NCBI GenBank assembly: GCA_018136815.1
Contig: CM030941.1
Coordinates: 747,528 to 811,527 of the forward strand
Length of the DNA stretch: 64,000 bases
Source of the DNA: Isochrysis galbana
Taxonomy: Eukaryota > Haptophyta > Isochrysidales > Isochrysidaceae
Reading direction: 5' to 3'
The position numbers and the translations under genes are program-made. Numbering within the stretch: position 1 is the first letter of the stretch; every line of letters begins with the position of its first letter. Of the stretch, positions 1-11,485 are shown piece after piece. The notes beneath the pieces are model-generated. The model was not told where the DNA came from. It saw nothing but the letters and a program-made list of their open reading frames with translations, and did not search any database.

Positions 1-1196
1 GCCTCCGCACGACAAGCAACTCCCTCCCTCAGCCGAGCTGAGGATGCGGGGCGAGGCTGGGAGAAGGAGGAGCGGAAAGAGGACAAGTGGATAGGGAACG
101 GGGTGGGGAAGGGGGAAGGGGGAGGAGGAGGGCAGGCGAGGCGAGGCGAGAGAGGGCGAGACGGCCGCGGGCGCGCGCGGGAGGACCGGCGGCGTCCCGG
201 GGATGGGGGTGGGGGGGGATGGGTGGGTGGGTGGGGGGGGGAGCGGTCAGAGAAAGAGAGAAAGAGAAAGAAATCCCAGGGGACAGAGAGGGGGGGAGAG
301 AAGGGGGAAGGAAGGGAAGGGTGGGGGCGAGGAAGGGAGAGAGCAGGTATGAGTAGGACGAGTGGAGAGGACCGTTTTCAGAGGAGAAAGCTTTGCTCGA
401 GAGCCTCTCTCTTCCGGCTTTTCCCCTCCTTCATCCCGTCGGTCTCGTTTGAGCAGGGTTTCTTTACCACTCTATCTAGGCTCTAGGGCCTAGAATACTC
501 TGGGAATACTTTACTCTTGGAGTACTCTAGAGTAGAGGGAGTACTCCGTACTCGTAGAGACGTGTGCTCTGTGTACTGCAGGGAGCAGGGAATTGTACTA
601 TTAAGGTACCCCTGTAGGCCGACGAAAATTTTGAGATCCCTAAGGCCCTCACTTATGACCTCCGTATAACGTATAACGGCCTTCGCCACAAAGCTGTTAA
701 ATGATAGAAGTCATACCCCGGACTAGGGGGGTGTCAGAGATAAAAAGTAAAAAACCAACCTTAGGTTCTGAGTTTTGAGGTTGAGGTTTGGTAGAGGAGC
801 TTGTTCCAAGATGGGAAATACGTATTTACCGTATTTGGCCAAATACAAATGTATTTGTATTTGGCTGTATTTGAAGCACGTCCTGGCTTGTAGGCCTCGA
901 ATGTATCTGAAACGAATACCTATACCTATGTATTTGGCTGTCTTTGCAGGCCCCAGCACCGTCTTTCCCATCTATAGGAGCTCGTTGCAGTGTACTAGAA
1001 TTCTGCGAACCACCCTATCCCCAGGAGCGAACTTGGAAGGCGGCGGCGGCGCGGGGGGGGGGGGGGGGGGGGGGGGCTCTCCGAGGACGACCTCCACCTG
1101 GGAAGCCTGAGATTCCCCCCTCTCCCGCTCCTGCCTCTGCAGCTCCGGATATCCCCCCCCCCCCACTCGCCTCTTCCCCTGCTTTCGAGGAGTGCC
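1..1196. repeat. Purine-rich low-complexity region, no gene seen
   Basis: Bases 50-350 are a G/A-rich tract with long G runs. Bases 480-560 repeat TACTC/GAGTA motifs. Bases 815-945 repeat GTATTTGGC-like motifs. Bases 1050-1080 are an almost pure G run. Open frames here are composed of Gly/Arg/Glu or Pro and have no recognisable domain. It probably holds the promoter and 5' leader of the gene that starts at 1197, but I see no specific signal. Confidence 0.5.
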
Positions 1197-4100
1197 ATGG
1201 AGCATCTGGAGCCAGCAAAGAGACGCCCCTCGTTTCGTACTCGTGAGGGTAGGCTCGAGCCGCTTCCCCATCGGACGGCAAGGCCCCCAGCCGTTGCCCA
1301 CCGCCGGTTTCCGCCTCCTCCGCCACACCTCTCCCCACGCGCAAGCTCGGCCCACTTCCCTGGACTGCTCCCGATGGTGATACCCTCAAATCCCGTACAG
1401 ATCCACACCTACCCTCCTAAACAGACCCCTTCTGTCGGATCCCGTCGACTCACTCTCCACAAGGGGAGGAAACCCGCTGAGCACACTAGTGAGCCGCTCC
1501 ACCTATCCTCCATGAGGGGCGGTAGTGTGCCCATAGACAGCGGGAATCAGGGCGAAGAGCCTTCCTACGCCCATGCCGTGCTCAAAGCTAGCGAGGCTGA
1601 TCAAGAGCTTCAATCCCGGTGGAATCAACTCCAGGACCGAGAGTCCGCGCTGGACCATAAGGAGAGCGAGCTGAATCGGTTGATCGAAGCAAAGCAAAAG
1701 GACGTTGCTGCCAAACAGCGTAAACTTGACCAGGCTTGGGAAAAACTGAAGAAGGAGAGGCTGAAGCTTGAGGAAGATCAGCGGCAACTCGCCCAGAGTC
1801 TCAAGTCTCACGAATGGCCACTGAACGCCACCACGTCCACCAGCGATGCGGCAGATCATGCTGCGCGAGCCAACGCCTCAACGTCAGCGGAGTGCTGTGT
1901 AGTCCACACTCCCAGTATAGAGGCGATCGTGCAGGACCAAATGGAAGAAGGGCAGAGAGGAGCCTCAGGTCCTAAGCAGCTTGCCCAAGAGGCAATAGAG
2001 GGGGCGAGAATGGAGAGCCAACGGACAGAACAGCTTGAGGGTGTCAAGGCTCATGAAAGGTCATTGAGCGCCACCACATCTACTAGCACTGTAGCAGATC
2101 ATGCTGCGCCACCCGGTGCCTCAAACTCAGCTGAGTACGCTGAAGTACACACTCCTGGTGCAGAGCTGATCGTACAAGACCGAACGGAGGAAGGGCACGA
2201 GGAAGTCATTGACCTGAAGCAGCTCGCCCAGGAGGCAGACAAGGAGGCGAGAATGGAGCGCCAAATCGCTGAAAAGCTTGATGATGAGAACGATGTGGGC
2301 GAGCTCTGGGAGAGCGTGAAATGGCTCCATTCAGTTGCCAGGGAGGAAGCGCTCCTAGAACCGCTCAAGGATGCACTGCTCCAGCCGCTGACGATCTTCG
2401 AGGACTACAATAAGGAAGCCGATTCATATACGCGGGTATATAAGTCGGCCGCCGAGCTTCATTTCCTCGGTAAACTAAAGGACCATCACGTGGTTAGCCT
2501 TCTCTCGCAGACGAAAGTGGCTCAGCAGCTTGCTCACAAGCTTAACAAGGCGCGGACGCAACTGGCGGAAGAGGCCGTGGGGACTGCCTTCAACAACAAG
2601 TTCGAGTTTAACCTCGAATTCGCCGAGAAGAATCAATTCTACCGCGGCCTTGAGTCAATCATCGGCGCGCCTCGCGCTGACATTTTAACGGCCATGGAGC
2701 AGGAGCACTGCGAGGGCGAGGAATCGACGAATATTTTCTACATCTTGAACTGTGCGCGGCAGGCAATGCAATTCTAAGTGCAGCTAGTGCGACTCATAGG
2801 TGGCTTGTTTACATCGCACTCATGGGGAGCTCGCTCCCGGCATTTCCCCTGACATTCGTGCCCTCACCATTCCTACCGTACTTTGCCGCAGACAACAATA
2901 CGCCGACGGCGCCGAAGCTAGAATGGAAGCTCATCATGGACTCAGATGAGGGGAACGACTGGCTCTGGAACAGAGAAGATGCGCGTGCGCTTCGGGAGAA
3001 GCTCGAGGGAGTGGGGCTCGAGGAAGGTGCCAGCCCTCGCTCAATGAATAGCAGCCGCAAGGTATGGAACTTCAACAAGATTCAAGATTATCGCGAAACA
3101 CAAAATAGAAAGCTGGAGGAAAAGTCTGTTTCTGGTAGAGCAGGCGAGGACATGCTGCTTCGGGACGAAGAAGTGCTCGCTGCGTGCCTTTATACCGGTC
3201 CGATGTGCGCGTCACTTGACTTATTGTCATGCACCTGCATGCTTGCGCTCGATAGCGGAAGGCCCTGCTCCCAAGTGGCCTGCATGCCCTGTTCGGTGGC
3301 CGGTGATGGCTCACATGACGATCGACACCCTTTGCGTGTCACTTCAATGATCGTAGGTACATGAGGTACAACTCCACACTGCGCGAAAAGCTCAAAGAAG
3401 TTGGTCAAGATCCAACTAGGTCGGACGAAAAATTGAGGGAATGGGAAATACGACATCGGAGGTCATCGGGCAATCCCTACAAAACGACTTTGCATGCCAT
3501 AAACTCAGCTATCCTGAAACTGTCGAAGCTGACCGAGTCAAATCAGTACGTGTATCGTGGCATCTCTGGCGGCAGGCTCACGAACGACTTCAAAAAGCAT
3601 GGTGGGGTTGAGGGCGGCTTCATGAGGTGCAAGCGCATGCCATGGAGCTCCCCTCTCGCCTGTGCGCGGATCGCCCTTCTGCGTGGTGCTGCGCTTCACA
3701 CCTCCCACCCGAAGGCGCCGCCCGCTCACAACGTGCCGTGCATGTCGTCCCGCAGCACCACCACGCAACGTGACGTGGCACTGCAGTATGCAACTGCAAA
3801 AAGTGGCAGGCGCGCCGTCTTGCTTGAGATGAAGATGGGATGGGCAAACTCCGTCGGCGCTGAAGTCTCTGGCTTGTCTCAATACCCAGCTGAGAAGGAG
3901 ATCTTGTGGCCTCCGCTCACGGCAATCGAAGTGGACGAGATTATCGTCCAAAAACGCGTTTTGGTCGTGCGCGCGCGGCCCACCTGCAACACAAAGTCGC
4001 TAACCATCGGCGAGGTGATTCAGAAGCGTTGGATGATGGTGCATGACATGCTCGAGAACATGCAGCTAGAGATCCGGCGCGACCTCGATGACGCTCTTCG

Positions 4101-7100
4101 CAACAAGAAGCTCTCGCTATTCGAGCCCTCGGAAGGGAAGGTGACCCGCATGTCGGAGAGGTGGGAGAGCGCAGTATCAATCCTTAAGTACAAGCTTCCG
4201 ATGATAGGGATTGAGGCCTTCAACGACCTCAACGATAACTGCACCGACTACTACGATTCTTGCGGAATAGGCTTAACGCAACAGAAACCAACGTACTTCA
4301 ATCAGATCGAGGGCGGCTCAGGTGATCGCCGATTCCGCACGGCATTTGATCACGCGCTGCGTATGAAGCTCAACGCCGTACAATATGTGAGCGAACTGTT
4401 CCAGAGATCCACGTACGTCGCCAAGAGCGGACGGGATGAAGCGCGGCTCTCGTTAGCGGGCCTCTCGCTCCGGACCATTTTGGCAACACCGGGCGGTGAG
4501 CGCCGGTTCGCCTACCCGAATCGCGCGAGGGTCTACATGAGATGCTTTTCGCGCTTCATGGACAACGTGTCGACCATCGAGTTGAGCGACACGATGCTAG
4601 ACGAATGGAGTGCCCAAATCGTGATCGATGCTCTCAAGCATCACTCCAGTGCCAAATTGACCCGTGTCGTGGTGAGCCGACTTGGCTTAATGGACAACCC
4701 GGATCTAGATGNNNNNNNNNNNNNNNNNNNNNNNNNNNNNNNNNNNNNNNNNNNNNNNNNNNNNNNNNNNNNNNNNNNNNNNNNNNNNNNNNNNNNNNNN
4801 NNNNNNNNNNNACGCGAGCGCTACGAAGTTCACAGAGCTCCCTGAGATCAAGACCTTCTTCCGGCAAGAGCCGGCTGCAAAAGTCTTTGACAAGATGGGG
4901 GAAGTGCATCCAATTCTGCTCGAAAAAGAGTTAGAGCTCAATTCGTCACTCACCACACTCAAGATTTGGAAGTCAGGCAAGGCCCGCGGTGCTTGTCGAA
5001 AGGAAGACACTAGCGACCTGACACTGGCCAAGGTCGTTGGTGCAGCTCTGCTTCACCGAATGCGTGATCTCACTCATCTGGACTTGAGCCTCTGCTCACT
5101 TGGTTTCTCTGGGCTACGCGCGCTAGTAAACCCGAACGCCGAAGCTGAATCACCCATTCATTTGCACCGGTTACGTGAGCTTCACCTCGGGTACAACAAC
5201 ATCGGGCCTGATGGAGTTCGTGAGCTAGCAGTTGCCCTTGAGCGACCCCACGCCCTGGAGTCACCCCACAAGCACCACTTATGCGTCCTGGGCTTGGCTG
5301 GAAATTTCATAGGCGATGGTGGAGCTGCAGCGCTGCACTTCTTGTTCGTAAACAGTGAGTTTAAAGACTTTAGAAAGCTCGATCTGCGTCTCAACTGCTT
5401 GTCGCCTGAGGGGATGCTCGGACTCGCCAGCTGGAAATCCAATCGCGACTTCTGCTTGATCGGCCTCACGACACAGCAGCGCACCGACATGGCTGGCGAC
5501 GATGACGTCTCTGAGAGCCGGATCCCCGCCCCTGAGAAGATGAAGGACACGTTGCAGGAGGTCAAGGGCAGGTGTATATGCGTGCATCACAACGATGTCA
5601 TACAGGATGAGAACGGCCCCGATTTGGAGCTCACCGCCGAGGCGAACAATGATGGAACCCGAGCGACAACTGGCCTACCGCCACCCCTTGTCGTGTGCGG
5701 CGCTTTGAACATGGACCTGATGACCTCCACCGGCAACTCTGACGCACTCTTCGAGCGCGCCGACGTGCACAGCATCCGCACCCAAGAAGACTTGAACAAC
5801 ACAAGGCGCCCATTGCTGAAGTCGGAGGTCTCGGGCAAGACATTCGGCACCTCGGCTGGCGGCAAGGGGCTTAACCAAAGCGTTGCCGCTGCGCTCTTGC
5901 TCAAGAGGACACGGGAGAGTGCCCCCGCATCTTTGTCCATCGATCTTCCTACAGTGTACATGATTGGTGCAGTGGGCAAGGATAGCAATGGGCAAGAGTT
6001 GAAAAAAGAATTGATCGACGCAGGGGCCACCGTTGATCTCGTGCTTGAGCACTCGAATGTGCCCTCCGGTGTGGCAATTATCATGAATTCGATCGAGTCG
6101 AAGGAGCGTGTAATGATGGTGAGGGTTGACGGTGCCAACAGCTTACTCAGACAGGAGCACGTCTTCAAGGCATTCGAAAACCTAGTTGAGAGGCACGGCC
6201 TCGATGGATTGCGAGGTGGCGTCCTGTGCGTACAGTCCGAGCTCAAGCTGCAGACAAATCTTGCCGCTCTCGCACGGGCACAGGCTCTTGGGATGACTAC
6301 CATCGTGCGACCTAGCGCCGAATTGATGGGGGAGGTCGTTGCAGCGAACGCCGACTATCTATCGCTTGCTGACGTAATCTGTGCCCAAGATGATGAGGTC
6401 AAGAAAGTCGCTGAAAAGATTGCGATCGAGAAGACTTGGGACCTTGAAGAGTACAAGAACGTGATGAACGACCTCGTGACGGAGGGGTACAACGGGACAA
6501 GCCCCGAAAGTAATACATTATCGAAGAAGCTGGATGTGGTAGAGCGATGGCGCGACGAGCTTATTGCTCTAGCAAAAGCCGGCGGGATGATTGCTCGCTT
6601 TGGCGTCCGTCACGTTATAACTTTGCTTTGTCACAAAGACAAACAAGAGTACCAAGGCTTTGGGGGTTGCGTGGTGGTCAGTAAATACCGGCTACCGCTT
6701 CTCGACATTCCGGAAGGATTGTTGAAGTCACGATGGCGATGTAAGCTGTATCCTACACCAGATGGAGACAACCGCATGCTCGTTCTGGAGACGCCACCTA
6801 ACCTTAACAGGGTAAAGGACAGAACTGGAGCGATTGATGCTTTCATCGGCAGCCTGGCCTTGCAAATGACAGAGTCTCTCCGGAAGGTCTTTGACTTCTC
6901 CAATCAAATCCTAAACCGGCTGCCGTTGGCATGCGCCATTGCGAGCTTGAGCTTGAGGTACGACGGCGCCGCGAATGCTTACAAAGAAGTCTTCGAAAGC
7001 ACCCGTGACGAGGAGCCGAAAGCCCAGCCACAAAAGGCTTCCGAGATCTCCAGCACCATGGCGGAGCATACGAAACACGGCGGCCAGGATGACAATCGCG

Positions 7101-7168
7101 ACATTGATAGCGACTTCGAGCTCAACAAGATCGTAGAGAGGTACATTACGAATTATGGTCGCACATGA
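1197..7168 (+). CDS. Coiled coil-ADP-ribosyltransferase-LRR-ribokinase fusion protein (interrupted by assembly gap)
   Basis: Inferred exons are 1197-2751, 2892-3204, 3357-3626, 3756-4711 (cut by the gap) and 4812-7168. The start could also be the in-frame ATG at 1374. The N-terminal exon holds a Glu/Lys/Gln-rich coiled coil and two tandem copies of an about 80-residue repeat (ATTSTS...ADHAA...AE...VHTP...IVQD...EEG...KQLAQEA). Splicing at 3205-3356 gives LYTGPM followed by YMRYNSTLR, and splicing at 3627-3755 gives GFMSTTTQRDVA. Both are typical of arginine-specific mono-ADP-ribosyltransferases. VYRG (Arg), STT (Ser) and PAEKEILWPPL (E-x-E) supply the R-S-E triad. Bases 4560-5440 encode ribonuclease-inhibitor-type LRRs such as LTHLDLSLCSLGFSGL. 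Bases 5690-6990 encode a PfkB/ribokinase fold: VVCGALNMDL, GGKGLNQSVAAAL, IGAVGKDSNG, and RTGAIDAFIGSLA in place of the usual TGAGDAF, so the catalytic Asp is kept. Both gap edges are LRR-like and open, which supports one gene, but two genes cannot be excluded. The role is unknown; NAD-dependent protein modification is inferred. Confidence 0.72.
3627..3755 (+). other. In-frame, stop-free intron inside the ART catalytic domain
   Basis: The donor is AG|GTGCAAG and the acceptor is CCCGCAG|C. The intron is 129 nt, a multiple of three, and contains no stop in the gene frame. Removing it joins GFM to STTT and rebuilds the conserved ART motif, which is why I call it an intron. If it were retained, 43 residues would be inserted directly at the catalytic Ser motif. 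Confidence 0.8.
4712..4811. other. Assembly gap of exactly 100 N
   Basis: One hundred consecutive N, the conventional placeholder for a scaffold gap of unknown size. It falls within the LRR-coding part of the fusion gene, so the number of LRRs and the continuity of the reading frame cannot be read here. Confidence 0.99.
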
Positions 7169-7660
7169 GGACAGTTCCTCGCTGCCGATGACCAATGATC
7201 GTCCAAAATTCTGGCAAGGATTGGACTTGGATGTATCCTGGGTCAACCCCATGCATATGTCTAAGAGTGTCCGCGGTCTCGGTCTCGATTGTGACGAACC
7301 CCGGTGTTAAATGAATCTGTAGAGGAGTCGCTTTTGTAAGCCTATAGCCTATGCTATGCTCGTAGCTAGTAGTATGAAATAAGGCATCTTAAGATTTTCT
7401 CGCATTCATCCTAAATGATGCGACTTCCAAACTCTCATCTCCTTGTCCTTCGCCGTGCGGCCATACGGTACAGCTCATGCATATCTTGGTTCGTAAGGTT
7501 CGCCCCGAGCGCCTAGCGACCTAGAATTCAGGTTCTCGTTCTCGTTTCGTTCCTTCTAGCCTGATTGCCAGATGTAGAAAAAAATCCTTTTACCTTTACA
7601 CGTGACCGCACCCACAAAACTCAATCTACTAACACCACTCAATCAAACCTTTTAATATTC
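7169..7660. other. Intergenic, 3' flank of the fusion gene
   Basis: AT-richer than its surroundings, with no convincing ORF. Bases 7646-7671 (an AACCTTTTAATATTC-type motif) recur at about 43941 and in a diverged form at about 49491. They look like the leader of the dispersed ORF family that begins at 7691. Confidence 0.4.
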
Positions 7661-7669
7661 TTACCGCAA

Positions 7670-7686
7670 CTATTGTTAAACAATAG
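7670..7686 (+). promoter_or_regulatory. Start-proximal hairpin, copy A
   Basis: CTATTGT-TAA-ACAATAG forms a 7-bp perfect stem with a 3-nt loop, ending 4 nt before ATG 7691. Five other members of the family carry a hairpin of different sequence at the same place (see Findings). Confidence 0.6.
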
Positions 7687-7690
7687 GGTC

Positions 7691-9832
7691 ATGGAGCGCG
7701 CGCCGCTCCCCTCCTCTCCTCTCGCCCCCACCGCCGCGACGGACGATCGGGTCAAGCCCGACGTCGCGCACGCGAAGCGTCCGCGCGCAGGCGCCCCTCT
7801 GACCCAGGTGCGCCCAAGACTCGTCACGGGCCGCCCCCGGACGGCCGAGAACCAACATGGCCACCATGCTCTGCATGGCCACCACAATCCACAACACCAA
7901 CCATCCTCACCAGACGGCCAAGCAGCCGGGATGAGAAGGCCAATGGCCACAACCCATAGGGAAAGCCGCAAGGCTGGGCCCCTACATTGCCGCGGCACTG
8001 ACCTCGTGCGACAGCACGAGGCACAGGCCAGGCCAGACATCTCACAACCCCCCAGGGGTGAACTGTCAGACTGGTGCAGCAGATGCTGCACCTGGGGAAC
8101 GAACAGTATGGCCATCGCCTGGAGGGACCCGGTGAAGGGCCCTGAGAGGCAAGCCCCACTCCTGCCCTCGCCGCGTGCGAGGGCACGGACGGCGCAGGCG
8201 AGCCTGACACCGAAACACTACCAGAGCTACGTGCTCACGCCCGCCACAAAAAGCACTAGCCCCCATAGCACACGGGGTAGGCAACACTGGCTGGACGCTA
8301 TGGCGCCAGGCCAAATGCAAAGGGAAGGTGACCTGATAGGTGCCCCTCACAACATCAACTTCATGCCTAACCATCACGCTCTCACCCTAAACACTCAGGC
8401 GACAGAGATCCTCGACATCGAACAAGAGATGGAGCCTACCGAATTCGACATCATGTCACAAATCGTCATCGTATTCGAATCCACGGACAAGGAAGCCAAA
8501 GTGAAAGATGAAGAGGCATTTGCAGCCATAGTGGCCCACCTTAATAGGCTCGAAGGCGTCGATCTAGAGCCGGACTACATCGCGAAAAGTGCCGCCGGGC
8601 CATGGGAGATCCTCGTCTCAGCCGATTGTGCTAATCAGTTCCGAGCCATGTACAAGAACGCCACGAGCTTTCAGATGATCGGCATCCCGGCGCCTATCAA
8701 CATCAAGTACAAGACCTTGGACGACAAAGCTCAAGAACTACCCCAGGCATCCTCAAGGGCTCTCGCGAACGCATTCCAGGATGTCTCGGCGCACCTTGTC
8801 GTTCGAAACTATAAATTCGAAAAGAAAAACCTTATCACCATAAACACCTTGGCGAAAGCAGTAGAGAACCAAGGTTTCTTCTATCTTCAAGGCAACCAAG
8901 AACGCACCAAGGTGGTCACCCCCGAGGGCACCATTGTCACGCATGGTAAGAAGGAGGTATACCACTTATACGTCGCGCCAAAAACGGGCTCATTCGCATC
9001 GTTCGACTTTCCGCGTAAAATTCTACTCAACATCAAGGGTAACCCATACCCCTTGGACTACGCCATACGCAATTGCAAAGAACTCGGTGGAGACATAAAG
9101 GAGTTGAGCGTTCATGCCGGGCCGAAAGGCTGCAAGGGCTACTTCAAGGGATACGCCACGGCCTTCAACCCGCCATTGCGCATCTGCTCATGCGAAGAGG
9201 AGCGCGAAGCACGCCTTCTACGCGAACAAAAACGCCAGCTGGCCCCGGCGAAGAAAACCCTACACGATACCATCAACAGGGGGACATCATACTATTATAC
9301 AAAAAGGGCGACTCGAGATGGCATTTTCGGCAAAAGTCGCCTCCCCGCTTTCTGGAAGCGAGCATTAGAAACCTTCCGGACGCTGCCCTTCAAAAGACTC
9401 AGCCTCAGCGAAGCGGGCGCTCTATCACAACCCATATGGCACAACCCCAACGGCGCGAGCCCCAACATCCCACAGCTATGGGCGGACCTATGGAGCGCGC
9501 TAGAGTGCAACGTAGTACACAACGCATACTCGGACGGCGACGGAATAGCGTTCACTAGGGCGGATTGTGAGCAGTGCTTTCCCAACAATGACACATACGC
9601 GAAATTTAAAGGTGAATACATAAAGGGGGGGAAGGGGAGGGAGGCCGGTGGGGGTGGGGTGGGGGGGGCGGGGGGCCACGAACGCAATGCGACCCCGCGC
9701 GCGGGAATTCGTCCTTGTACACCCCGACCATGCCGACTGCATGCACCCCCACCAACGCCGCACCGGCCTCCGTACCACGGGGAAGTTGAGCATGACCGTC
9801 CCGGCCCCCACTGGACGCGCGGGGGACGGTGA
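7691..9832 (+). mobile_element. Dispersed ORF1/gag-like retroelement family, copy A (longest ORF)
   Basis: A single open frame starts at ATG 7691 (MERAPLP). It has homologues at 30.1-31.4 kb (-) and 61.1-62.4 kb (+), which mark it as a dispersed repeat family. The first 200 residues are low complexity (Pro/Arg/His). A conserved core of about 300 residues follows, from about base 8430 to 9210: an acidic stretch, then EGVDLEPDYIAKSAAGPWEI, a region with RRM-like alternation, and the Cys/Lys motif GPKGCKGY. The family aligns over this core in all three copies (for example LEGVDxEPD, SARGPWHIAVNEDCAQQF in B and C). No reverse transcriptase, transposase or integrase was found in the window, so the class is open. 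After about 9620 the frame runs into G-rich repeat and probably ends or splices there; AAAG|GTGAATAC at about 9611 is a possible donor. Confidence 0.6.
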
Positions 9833-11179
9833 GGGTGGCGGGCTTGTTGCCGGGCGGGGGGCGGGGGGCTGGGAACCAGCGCGGCCGGGCTTATTGTGGT
9901 TCCCAAATAGTTTTATGATTTTTTTAATAGTGTCGTTGGTTGTGAACATCGAGCGCTTGTTTGAGGCTTATGTCCAGCACCATGGTCGCAAGCCTAAGAA
10001 GGCCTTTGCTGAGTCCACGTCAAAGAAGCAGAAGCAAGCCACCGCGAGGCTGCGACCGCCAACACGACGGACTCAGGGCCAGTGGAGGTGTCGGAGGAGG
10101 CAGGTACGGACAGCGGTGGTGACGGCCAAGGTGTCGTTGAGGAACTAGTTAGTGGCTGCATCGGAATCGGAGGCGGATAGCGACACCGACAAGGCCATGG
10201 CCATGGCGGCGATGTCACACGCATTCAACCGCACCATCGGTCTCGTCTCGGCACGCGACGATCGACGATGATGACGAAACGGCTATCAAACTTATGCACG
10301 AGACCTTTGAAGAGATGGTTCTCGAAGAGGAAAGAGGAAAGGGTTATGGACATGTGGTCTCGCTCAATCTGAGGTGATCGTGTGTGTTAGTGTGTGTGCG
10401 TGTGTGTGTTCGGTGTGCATGCGTGCGTGTGCGTGTGCGTGTGCGTGTGCGTGTGCGTGTGCGTGTACTTTGAATGAAACCACTAAACTACACCTGAGCG
10501 TTTGTGTTGGCTGGCTGTTCGTTGTACAAGTATGAGAGCACCGCGCAGCGGCGAAGAGCTCGCGAAGGTGCCGGACACCGGATAGTGAAGAGGCGTCAAC
10601 GCGTCATCGCCCAACAAGCCGTAAGACAGAGAACGGCCTTACCTTTGCCCTTATTCCCTATCACCCTGCTGTAAGGCCATTATGCAGCCGTAATGCCCTG
10701 ATGGGAGAGTTCGTCCCACTACCGTTGAGGTGCTTGCCAGCGGCCTATGGCCTTATGTGTCCCGGTACCATTGTGTAAGGGCCTTACTTCTACTTGTGCC
10801 ACCCCTTGGTGGCGATAGGGAGGCCGAGCGTTTTTAGTGCCTTGTGAGAGGAGAAGGAAAATACTACAAGGGAAATAGGAGCGGGGGCTACTCTACTCTA
10901 CGAGTACCAGTCTTCTGGTCGTGAGTGTCCCTCCCAGATGGAAAACAAAAGCTTTGAGTTCAGCGGTGACTGAGGAAGTCCTCGTGAGAGATCATCAACA
11001 GTTCCCTTTCTTCGTGAACTCTCCTGCTGTGAGGGTTGTAGTCTCAGTTAGAATTGGACATATATACGAGAGGAGAGAGCGAGAGGGAGAAGTGGACCGA
11101 GAGAGGGCAGGAGGGGGGGGGAGAGAGGCGGGGGGGGGAAGAGAAAGAGAGGGAGAGAGAGGGGGGAGAGAGGAGGCGG

Positions 11180-11225
<46 letters not shown>

Positions 11226-11318
11226 GTAGAGAGAGAGATAGATAGAGAGGGAGGGAGGGAGGGAGGGAGGGTAGTACAGAGGGTAAGAGTAGAACGTGTA
11301 CATAAGATTTTTGGACGC

Positions 11319-11351
<33 letters not shown>

Positions 11352-11485
11352 CGCGAGAGGCAGTGGAGCGGGGAGAAGGGCGGGTGAGGGTCGTCTGCCA
11401 GAGCGGCGGCAGAGGGAAGAGGGGTGGCGAAGGGGCTGGCGGCGGCAGCGGGGCGACCGAACAGCCGGTGCGGCCGAGCGCGCGG
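9833..11485. repeat. G-rich, (GT)n and (GA)n low-complexity stretch with decayed coding remnants
   Basis: Bases 9950-10250 read like eroded coding sequence (Lys/Gln-rich, then acidic) but are broken. Bases 10381-10468 are a GTGCGT/GTGT microsatellite. Bases 10550-10850 look unique and contain no gene. Bases 11080-11370 are a long (GA)n microsatellite directly upstream of the PP2C gene. No intact gene was found. Confidence 0.6.

Noticed and set aside
2777..2894. Stop at 2777 taken as the true end of the coiled-coil protein
   Set aside because: A GT-AG intron at 2752-2891 in matching phase joins it to the following exons, which carry the ART start motif.
5587..6303. 238-residue minus-strand frame under the ribokinase domain
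   Set aside because: Antisense shadow with no family features, while the plus strand has clear ribokinase motifs.
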